Of a DNA stretch of 64,000 nucleotides, positions 57,268 to 64,000 are shown piece after piece. Under the pieces are notes generated by a model. That model worked only from the letters and a program-made list of their open reading frames with translations, was not told the origin of the DNA and searched no databases. Position 1 is the first letter of the stretch, and the number at the start of each line of letters is the position of its first letter. The stretch covers positions 15,336-79,335 of the forward strand of contig DASXLI010000025.1 of the NCBI GenBank assembly GCA_036496285.1, written 5' to 3'. This DNA is from DP-19 sp036496285 (GTDB lineage Bacteria > Desulfobacterota > Binatia > UTPRO1). Made by a program: the position numbers and the translations under genes.

Positions 57268-58965
57268 CTACGATTCGGCTGCCGCCCTCGACTGGAACGC
57301 CTCGAGCACGTCGGCGGCGGACGAGAAGCGCTCGACCGGGCCGATCTTCGCCTCCAGACCCTTGGCACGCAACAGGTCGCGGGTGTCGCCCCGCGCGTCC
57401 ACGACGCGCAGCACGGCGCCGCGCGCCGCCAGCGCGTCGGCCAGCTCCTCCAGCATCCTCGCGCCCGAGACGTCGACGTGCGGCGAGGTCGCCAGATCAC
57501 AGATCACGAGCCGCACGGGCTCGGCGCGCACCCGGTCCAGTACGACGCGCAGCACGTGCTCCGCGTTGAAGTAGATCAGCGACGACTCGATGCGGAAGAG
57601 CAGCACGTCCGGCACGCGCTCGTTGTCGGGGTTCCGTGCCAGGTCGGAGAAGCGCCGCGTGCCCGGAACGCGCCCGAGGAACGCCACGTGGGGATCGGCG
57701 ACGCTTCCGATCAGCATGACCAGCGACGCGATCGACGCGAGCAGGACGCCCTTCAGGATGCCGAAGAAGAGGACGCCGGCGAGCGCGATCATCGCGACGC
57801 GGAACTCGAAGCGGCTGAGCCTGCGGAGCTCCGCTATCCCGCGGACGTCGATGAGTCCCTTCACGGCGACGAGCACGATGGCGGCCAGCACCGCGCGCGG
57901 CAGCTCCTGGACGGCCCCGGTCAAGAAGAGCAGAGAGACGGCGAGGGCCAGCGACGCAAAGACGAGCGCGAGCGGCGTCCGAGCGCCGGCCTTCTCGTTG
58001 ACCGCCGTCTGCGAGAGGCCGCCCGCGACCGGATAGCCGCCGCCGAGCGCGGCGAGGAGATTCGCCGCCCCCAGGCCGAGAAGCTCCTGTCGGACGTCGA
58101 GCGCGTAGCCGTGCTTCGTCGCGAACGTCCGTGCGGCGGACACGCCCTCGACGTAGGCGAGCAGGAGGCAGCCGAGCGCCAGCGGCAGCAGGCCGTCGAC
58201 GTCGCGCGGCCGCAGATCCGCGACGCCGAAGGTCGGGAGGCCGCTCGGGATCGCGCCGACGACGGCGATGCCGGTGCGGCCGAGCGACGTGAGCGACATC
58301 GTGAGGATCGACAGCACGACGACGCCGAGCGCAACGGGACGGCCCGGAAGCAGCGTCTCGCCGAGCAGCAGGAGCACGATCGCCGCCACGCCCACGGTCG
58401 TCGTGGCGACGCTCAAACCGCCGAGCTGCGTCGCGATCGCGTACAGGCGCGCGAAGAAGCGGCCGCCTCCACCCGCCACACCGAAGAGCGCGGGGAGTTG
58501 CGTCGTCGCGATCGTCAGCGCCGCACCTGCCTTGAAGCCGAGGAGGATCGTCTCGCTGATGAAGCTCGTGAGCGCGCTGAGCCGGAGCAGCCACGCGGCG
58601 GCGCAGAGGGCGGCGACGACGAGGCCCGCGAGCGTCGCGATGTGCCCGTAGAGCACCGCGTCGCCGCCGGCCATCTCCGCCACCGTGCCGCCGACCATGA
58701 GGGAGATGGCCGACGTCGGGCCGATCGCCAGCTGGCGCGACGAGCCGAAGAGCGCGTAGCCGAGCCCGCCGAGGAGATAGCCGTAGATGCCGACTTGCGG
58801 CGGCAACCCCGCGAGGCCGGCATAGGCGAGGGCGACGGGAATCGCGTACGCCGCGAGCGTGATGCCGGCGACCACGTCCGACGGAAGCCAGGCGGCGCGA
58901 TACTCGCGCAGCCACTGCGCCGGCGGAACAACGCGCCGCCAGCCGCCGATCGCCTCGTCGCTCAC
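57268..58965 (-). CDS. SulP-family anion transporter with STAS domain
   Basis: This 565-residue protein has a SLC26/SulP core of about fourteen membrane helices, with 'SDVVAGITLAAYAIPVALAYA' in part and 'GLGYALFGSSRQLAIGPTSA', and a C-terminal STAS domain ('LLFRIESSLIYFNAEHVLRV', 'VDVSGARMLEELADAL'). Members carry sulfate, bicarbonate or dicarboxylates. It runs downstream of the polyphosphate kinase gene with 18 bp between. The anion cannot be told. Confidence 0.9.
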   Translation of the reverse strand: MSDEAIGGWRRVVPPAQWLREYRAAWLPSDVVAGITLAAYAIPVALAYAGLAGLPPQVGIYGYLLGGLGYALFGSSRQLAIGPTSAISLMVGGTVAEMAGGDAVLYGHIATLAGLVVAALCAAAWLLRLSALTSFISETILLGFKAGAALTIATTQLPALFGVAGGGGRFFARLYAIATQLGGLSVATTTVGVAAIVLLLLGETLLPGRPVALGVVVLSILTMSLTSLGRTGIAVVGAIPSGLPTFGVADLRPRDVDGLLPLALGCLLLAYVEGVSAARTFATKHGYALDVRQELLGLGAANLLAALGGGYPVAGGLSQTAVNEKAGARTPLALVFASLALAVSLLFLTGAVQELPRAVLAAIVLVAVKGLIDVRGIAELRRLSRFEFRVAMIALAGVLFFGILKGVLLASIASLVMLIGSVADPHVAFLGRVPGTRRFSDLARNPDNERVPDVLLFRIESSLIYFNAEHVLRVVLDRVRAEPVRLVICDLATSPHVDVSGARMLEELADALAARGAVLRVVDARGDTRDLLRAKGLEAKIGPVERFSSAADVLEAFQSRAAAES

Positions 58966-58983
58966 GGGACGCCGCCGATCGCC

Positions 58984-59892
58984 TCAGCCCTTCCGCTCGA
59001 GGAGTGCGCGCTTCGCAGCGGCAAGCTCGCGGCGCTTCTCCTTGTCGACGCGCGGGTATGCGAGATCGAGCGACTCCATCGCTTCGATGACCGCGGCGCC
59101 GACCACCACGCGCGTGAACCACTTGTTGTCCGCGGGGACGACGTACCAGGGCGCCTCCTTCGTCGCCGTATGGCGGATCGTATCCTCGTACGCGTCCATG
59201 TACTCGTCCCAGTACCCCCGCTCCTTGGCGTCGTTGGCCGAGAACTTCCAGTTCTTCTCGGGATTCTCGAGGCGCTCGAGAAAGCGCCGCCGTTGCTCGG
59301 CCTTCGACACGTGGAGGAAGAACTTGCGGATGACGACGCCGTTGCGCGTGAGATAGCGCTCGAAATTGCTGATGTCCTCGAAGCGCTCCTTCCAGATGTG
59401 CTTCGTGACGAGCTTTCCGGGAAGCTTCTGCCCCTTCAAGAACTCGGGGTGCACGCGCACGACCAGGGTCTCCTCGTAGTAGCTGCGGTTGAAGATGCCG
59501 ATGCGGCCGCGCTCGGGCACGTGCTTCATGCACCGCCACAGATAGTCGTGGTCGAGATCCTCCGCCGACGGCGCCTTGAACGAGACGACCTCACACCCCT
59601 GCGGATTGACGCCCGACATCACGTGCTTGATCGTGCCGTCCTTGCCGGCGGCGTCCATCGCCTGGAAGATGAGCAACACGGCCCAGCGGTCCTGGGCATA
59701 GAGCTTGTCCTGCAGCTCGGCGAGCGCATCGACGCCCAACGTGAGGGCCTCCTTCGCGCGCGGCTTGTCCTCCGATCCGAAGTTCAAGGTGTCGCCCGGA
59801 TCGAAGTCGCGCAGACGAAAGCGCCGTCCGTCGTCGATGCGGAAAGGCTCCGCGAACTTGCGGGCGCGCTTGATGAGCTGCTTCGTCGTCAT
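58984..59892 (-). CDS. ppk2: Polyphosphate kinase 2 (PPK2 class I-like)
   Basis: This 302-residue protein has the Walker A segment 'FQAMDAAGKDGTIKHV', the Walker B region 'FNRSYYEETLVVRVHPEFL' and the lid 'WKERFEDISNFERYL', all of PPK2. It moves phosphate between polyphosphate and ADP or GDP. The start at 59892 is 15 bases from the ion-channel gene, so the two are likely co-transcribed with sulP. Class assignment is tentative. Confidence 0.9.
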   Translation of the reverse strand: MTTKQLIKRARKFAEPFRIDDGRRFRLRDFDPGDTLNFGSEDKPRAKEALTLGVDALAELQDKLYAQDRWAVLLIFQAMDAAGKDGTIKHVMSGVNPQGCEVVSFKAPSAEDLDHDYLWRCMKHVPERGRIGIFNRSYYEETLVVRVHPEFLKGQKLPGKLVTKHIWKERFEDISNFERYLTRNGVVIRKFFLHVSKAEQRRRFLERLENPEKNWKFSANDAKERGYWDEYMDAYEDTIRHTATKEAPWYVVPADNKWFTRVVVGAAVIEAMESLDLAYPRVDKEKRRELAAAKRALLERKG

Positions 59893-59906
59893 GTCCTGTT
59901 CTCCTC

Positions 59907-60623
59907 CTACGTTCCGCCGTCGTGACGGGACGTCTGCAGCGAGACCAACCGTGCGAGCAAAATGGCCGGGAAAAGCTGGCCGGCAAGCGCCTCGAGGATG
60001 ACGAGCGACCTTGCGACCGGATGGATCGCGGTCATCTCTCCGTAGCCGACCGTCGTCAGCGTGACGAAGCTGAAATAGACGAAGTGCGAAATGACCTCGT
60101 CGCCGCTCGTCGCGTACCTGCTCGGCATCACGAACGCGTCCGGCCGCTCGATGGCCACGGCCTCGTACGCAAACGCCCAGGCCAGACCGAACAGCAGGTA
60201 TGCCGCGACCGCGCCGCGAATGCGGTGGAAGGTGATCGGCCCGGCCCGGAATACCTGCGCCAATACGACCGCGGCGACGACGATGCAGAACACGCAGGAG
60301 ACGAGCGCGCTCGAGAGCAGGAACGAGTCGTTTCCGTGCCACAGCCGCATGCCGCGCACCAACACCCCGGCCGCGACCAACGCCCCCACTGCGGCAGCCC
60401 CGCGCCGCGTTCCCGCGACGGTCCAGACACCCGAGATCAACGTCAGCGAGAAGTAGAGGGTGGCCAGTACACGGCCGACGACGCCGAGCTCGCCGAGAGG
60501 CTGGATGACCACGATGAGCAGCACCAGCAGGACCAACATGGCGCTGAGGCCGTGATCGGCCGAGAGCGACCCGACGACCCTCGATACGTCCTCACGCGCG
60601 CCCGGCATGGGAGCTTCGCTCAC
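59907..60623 (-). CDS. Two-pore-type potassium channel-like membrane protein
   Basis: This 238-residue protein has five or six membrane helices and, near the C-terminus, a pore loop with the selectivity filter 'TTVGYGEM' between two helices. It should pass potassium. No RCK or cyclic-nucleotide domain is present. The start overlaps the NodT stop by four bases, so it belongs to the RND-nodT transcript or starts a new unit. Confidence 0.78.
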   Translation of the reverse strand: MSEAPMPGAREDVSRVVGSLSADHGLSAMLVLLVLLIVVIQPLGELGVVGRVLATLYFSLTLISGVWTVAGTRRGAAAVGALVAAGVLVRGMRLWHGNDSFLLSSALVSCVFCIVVAAVVLAQVFRAGPITFHRIRGAVAAYLLFGLAWAFAYEAVAIERPDAFVMPSRYATSGDEVISHFVYFSFVTLTTVGYGEMTAIHPVARSLVILEALAGQLFPAILLARLVSLQTSRHDGGT

Positions 60624-62140
60624 TCGGCGCGCGGCCCTCCGGGCACGAGCGCGTCCAGAGGGTCACGGCGGATGGGGTAGCGCTCCGGATGGCGCTGCTC
60701 CTCGGACTGCCAGCCGCCGCCGAGCGCGCGGTAGAGCTGGAGGAACGTCACGAGCTGATCCAGCTCCGTCCGCGCGAGCGCGTTCTCGGCCGGGAAGAGC
60801 TCCTGCTGCGCCTCGAGCACCTCGTAGTAGGAGGCGAGTCCACCGGTGTAGCGCAACGTCGAGAGGCGCACGGCGTCCTGGAGCGCTTGCACCTGGCGCT
60901 CGAGCTCGGCGCGGCTGCGTGCGACCTTCTCGCGCGACACGAGCGCGTTCGAGACCTCGCCGAGCGCGCTCAGCACCGTCTGCTCGTAGGCGAGCTTCGT
61001 CTCCTGCCACGCCGACACGCTGCCCTTGTATTCGTAGTAGAGGCGTCCGCCCTGGAAGAGCGGCCCGAGGACCGAGCCGCCGATGCTCCAGACGTTCGCC
61101 GGGCCCTTCAGGATGTTCTCGATCTCGCTGCTCTGGCCGCCGTACAGGCTCGTGAGTCCGAAGCGCGGAAGGAAGTTGCCGATCGAGACGCCGACGACCG
61201 CGTTCGACGCGACGATCGCCTCCTCCGCGGAGAGCACGTCGGGCCGGCGCTCGAGCAACGCCGACGGCAACCCGGCCGGAACGTCGGGCGGATACGTCTG
61301 CTCGATCAGCGCCGCGCCGCGGGCGATCGGCCCGGGATGGCGCCCGAGCAGGATCGCGATCTGGTTCTCCTTCGCGACGATCTGACGCTCGAGCTCGGGA
61401 ATGGTCGCGGCCGTCGCGGCGAGCGACGCCGCGGCGCGCGACGTGGCGAGCTTGTTGCCGATGCCGCCGAGCAGCTGCCGGGTGAAGAGATCGAGCGTCT
61501 GCTGGAACGAGTCGCGGGTGCGGAGCGCGATCTCGAGCTCCAGATCGAGCTCACGCAGCTCGAAGTACGCCTGGGCGACGCCCGTCACCAGCGACAGCAC
61601 GACGCCGCGCCGCACGTCCTCGGCGCCGACCAGGTTGGCGAGCGACTGCTCGGTCGCGCGCCGGATGCGGCCCCAGACGTCGACCTCCCAGGCCATCTGC
61701 AGCCCACCGAAGAAGAGGTTGCCGGTCTTGTTGTCGCCGCCGAACGGATTGAACACGCGGGCGCGCTGCGCCGTCCCCTCCCCCGATACCTGCGGCAGGA
61801 GATCCGCACGCGTCACGCCGACGGAGTAGCGTGCCTGCTCGACGCGCGCCGCGACGATGCGGATGTCGTAGCCGTTGGTGAGCGCTTCGTCGATCAAGCC
61901 TTCGAGGACCGGATCCTGGAAGAGCTGCCACCACGGCACGTCGGCGATCGACTCGGGCGACAGCGGCGGCGGCGCGCTCTCATCCGGGCCTCGATATGCC
62001 ACCGGCATCTCGACGGCGGGGCGGTGGTAGTTCGGCCCGACCGCGCAGGCGGAGAGGACGAGTGGCAGCGCCAGCGCGAAGAGGCATGCGCGTACACGGT
62101 CGAGCGCGGAGCGTCTCGACGGAAGCGCGGTACTCCGCAC
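60620..62140 (-). CDS. NodT-family outer-membrane efflux lipoprotein
   Basis: This 506-residue TolC-like protein has a lipobox ('LVLSAC') in its signal peptide, the 'CAVGPNYHRPAVEMP' N-terminus of the NodT group and two long helical OEP repeats. It forms the outer-membrane channel of an RND pump. It follows the RND permease by one base, in an operon. The periplasmic adaptor is upstream of the permease, outside the window. Confidence 0.92.
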   Translation of the reverse strand: MRSTALPSRRSALDRVRACLFALALPLVLSACAVGPNYHRPAVEMPVAYRGPDESAPPPLSPESIADVPWWQLFQDPVLEGLIDEALTNGYDIRIVAARVEQARYSVGVTRADLLPQVSGEGTAQRARVFNPFGGDNKTGNLFFGGLQMAWEVDVWGRIRRATEQSLANLVGAEDVRRGVVLSLVTGVAQAYFELRELDLELEIALRTRDSFQQTLDLFTRQLLGGIGNKLATSRAAASLAATAATIPELERQIVAKENQIAILLGRHPGPIARGAALIEQTYPPDVPAGLPSALLERRPDVLSAEEAIVASNAVVGVSIGNFLPRFGLTSLYGGQSSEIENILKGPANVWSIGGSVLGPLFQGGRLYYEYKGSVSAWQETKLAYEQTVLSALGEVSNALVSREKVARSRAELERQVQALQDAVRLSTLRYTGGLASYYEVLEAQQELFPAENALARTELDQLVTFLQLYRALGGGWQSEEQRHPERYPIRRDPLDALVPGGPRAE

Positions 62141-62141
62141 G

Positions 62142-64000
62142 TCAGTGCGCCCCTTCGGGGGCGGGTGTTCGCGAGACCGGCGCGGTGCCGGGCGCCGCGT
62201 GCTTCCGACCGAGCCCCTCGACGAACGCGAAGTTGCCGGGAATCAGGAACACGCCGAGCACGGTCGCGACCATCATGCCGAAGAAGACGGCCGTTCCCAT
62301 GACGTTCTGCGCCGCCGCGCCAGCGCCGCTCGCGCGCATCAACGGCACGACGCCGAGGATGAAGGCGAACGCGGTCATGAGGATCGGCCGGAAGCGCAGC
62401 CGCGCCGATTCGAGCGCCGCCTCCTCGACCGGCATGCCCTCCTCGTGCTTCGCCTTCGCGAACTCGACGATCAGGATCGCGTTCTTCGCGGCGAGGCCGA
62501 TCAACATGATGTTGCCGATCTGCACGTAGACGTTGTTGTCGTAGCCGAGCAGCCACACGCCGAAGAACGAGCCGAGGGCGACGAGCGGCGAGCCGAGGAG
62601 CACCGCCCAGGGCAGCCGCCAGCTCTCGTACATGGCCGCGAGGAGAAGGAACACGAACCCGATGGCCATCATGAACGTCGGCCCGGCGGGCGGCGCGACC
62701 TTCTCCTGATAGGCCATCGACGAGTACGCGTACGTCATCTCCTTCGGCATCGTCTCCTTGAAGACCTCCTCGAGGGCCGCGAGCGCCTGGCCCGAGGTGA
62801 AGCCGTGTGCCGGCACGCCGGTGACCTCGACGGAGCGGAAGAGATTGAACCGGTTCGTGATCTCGGTGCCGGGCGTGCGCGTGATCGTCACCAGGGTCGA
62901 GAGCGGGATCATCTCGTTCGTCGTGTGGCTGCGGACGAAGATGTCGCCGATGTCGCGCGGCGCGAGGCGGTAGTCGGCGTCGGCTTGGGCGTACACGCGA
63001 TAGAGCCGCCCGAACCGGTTGAAGTCGTTGATGTAGCGGCCGCCGAGCACCGTCGACATCGCATCGAATACGTCGTTGATCGGCACACCGACGAGCCGCG
63101 CCTTCTCCCGGTCGAGATCGACCTTCACCTGCGGGTAGCGCGGATCGAACGAGGTGAAGAGGTTCGCGAGCTCCGGGCGCTTGCGCGCGGCCTCGAGGAA
63201 GATGCGCGCCTGCTCGCCGAGCTGCGCGACCGAGAGCGAGCCGCTCCGGTCCTGCAGCAGGAAGTTGAAGCCCGCCGACGCGCCGAAGCCCGAGATCGTC
63301 GGGATGTTGAACGTGAACGCCAGCGCCTCGGGGATGGTCGCGAGCTGGCGCTGCACCGTCGCCATGATCCCGCTGACATGCAGCGCCGCGCCATGACGCT
63401 CCTCCCACGGCTTCAGCCGGATGAAGATCGTGCCGAAGTTCGGCTGGTAGGTACTGGTCACCGCGCCGTAGCCGCCGATCGTCTGATAGGACTCGACGCC
63501 GTCGGTCTTCGCCAGGATGCCCTCGACCTGCGCCAGCGCGCTGCTGGCCCGCTCGAGCGACGCGCCCGGCGGCAGCTGCACGGCGATGCCGAAGATGCCC
63601 TGGTCCTCGTCGGGGACGAAGCCGGCCCGCAAGGCGCTGCCGAAGAGACCCGCCCCGGCGGCGACGAGCGCGACGATCACGATCGTAAGGGACGAGCGCC
63701 GGACGAGCAGCCGCGACCAGCTCACGTAGCCGCTCGTCGTCCGATCGAAGGCGGTGTTGAACATCGCGAAGAACTTCCCGAGCGGTCCGCGCGCCTGCTT
63801 GTGCGGCTTGAGGAACATCGCCGCCAGTGCCGGCGAGAGCGAGAGCGCGTTGAACGCGGAGAGCAGCACGGAGATCGCGATCGTCAACGCGAACTGCTGA
63901 TACATGCGCCCAGTCAGGCCGCCGAGGAACGCGACCGGAAGAAAGACGGACGAGAGGATGAGGGCGATGCCGACGACCGGGGCGGAGACCTCCTTCATCG
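62142..64000 (-). CDS. RND efflux pump permease (HAE1/AcrB type), C-terminal part
   Basis: This fragment has about 619 residues of a protein usually near 1040. It begins in the TM4 region ('VGIALILSSVFLPVAFLGG') and runs through the second periplasmic loop, 'GMPVEEAALESARLRFRPILMTAF' in part and the last membrane helices. It exports hydrophobic or amphiphilic compounds with proton drive. The N-terminal half lies beyond base 64000. Confidence 0.93.
   Translation of the reverse strand, partial: MKEVSAPVVGIALILSSVFLPVAFLGGLTGRMYQQFALTIAISVLLSAFNALSLSPALAAMFLKPHKQARGPLGKFFAMFNTAFDRTTSGYVSWSRLLVRRSSLTIVIVALVAAGAGLFGSALRAGFVPDEDQGIFGIAVQLPPGASLERASSALAQVEGILAKTDGVESYQTIGGYGAVTSTYQPNFGTIFIRLKPWEERHGAALHVSGIMATVQRQLATIPEALAFTFNIPTISGFGASAGFNFLLQDRSGSLSVAQLGEQARIFLEAARKRPELANLFTSFDPRYPQVKVDLDREKARLVGVPINDVFDAMSTVLGGRYINDFNRFGRLYRVYAQADADYRLAPRDIGDIFVRSHTTNEMIPLSTLVTITRTPGTEITNRFNLFRSVEVTGVPAHGFTSGQALAALEEVFKETMPKEMTYAYSSMAYQEKVAPPAGPTFMMAIGFVFLLLAAMYESWRLPWAVLLGSPLVALGSFFGVWLLGYDNNVYVQIGNIMLIGLAAKNAILIVEFAKAKHEEGMPVEEAALESARLRFRPILMTAFAFILGVVPLMRASGAGAAAQNVMGTAVFFGMMVATVLGVFLIPGNFAFVEGLGRKHAAPGTAPVSRTPAPEGAH

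Noticed and set aside
57214..59925. A 903-codon open frame on the plus strand opposite sulP and ppk2
   Set aside because: It is rich in Arg, Glu and Asp with no family motif, and the opposite strand holds two complete, well-known genes. Long antisense frames are expected at this GC content.

Overview
This is a GC-rich, gene-dense bacterial chromosome segment from a Gram-negative organism. Supporting signs are the RND/NodT efflux genes, an OmpA-type lipoprotein, a SurA/PpiD-like foldase and the mre/rod/PBP2 elongasome. The gene mix (acyl-CoA and BKACE catabolism, F420-type luciferase-like oxidoreductase, carotenoid oxygenase, cbb3-type oxidase, many c-type cytochromes, sigma54 activator, globin-coupled kinase) fits a soil or sediment deltaproteobacterial-type lineage, for example Binatota/Desulfobacterota-like. 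That placement is inference from gene content only.

Layout. 1-3.7 kb: end of an M23 peptidase, then BKACE, acyl-CoA synthetase and enoyl-CoA hydratase (carboxylic-acid catabolism), followed by a beta-CASP nuclease. 5.2-19.2 kb: a respiratory and signalling block. A seven-gene minus-strand operon carries a membrane protein, a dihaem cytochrome, CcoN, CcoO, two small membrane proteins and a copper ATPase. It is followed by a degenerate histidine kinase. Upstream lie a TauE/DsbD_2-like membrane protein, a globin-coupled histidine kinase, a diiron ferritin-like protein, an NtrC-type activator, a trihaem cytochrome, a universal stress protein and a TPR protein. Near-consensus sigma54 promoter elements stand in front of the oxidase operon and the diiron gene, and a perfect palindrome sits at enhancer distance from the oxidase promoter. 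I propose that this block forms an oxygen-responsive circuit.

19-31.7 kb: a transporter with a histidine-rich tail, small secreted proteins (one pair behind a sigma54-like promoter), a 23S/tRNA methyltransferase, a TetR-carotenoid oxygenase-LLM oxidoreductase operon with twin operators, OmpA, thioredoxin, a TetR/lipase divergent pair with clear operators, and dienelactone hydrolase. 31.7-35.95 kb: an accessory island of lower apparent GC holding VapBC, small singletons (GFA, SnoaL, DUF3303), integron-like core sites, a MazF remnant and a broken DUF1772 gene.

35.9-53 kb: mainly housekeeping. It holds two glutathione transferases, mreBCD-mrdA-rodA, a 40-bp perfect inverted repeat, PpiD-like foldase, esterase, bioA-bioD, an orphan RAYT transposase, larC, dksA, galU and tRNA-Ala(CGC). 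53-64 kb: a PAS-GAF histidine kinase, SDR and GST genes, SulP transporter, polyphosphate kinase 2, a potassium-channel-like protein, a NodT outer-membrane factor, and an RND pump cut by the window end.
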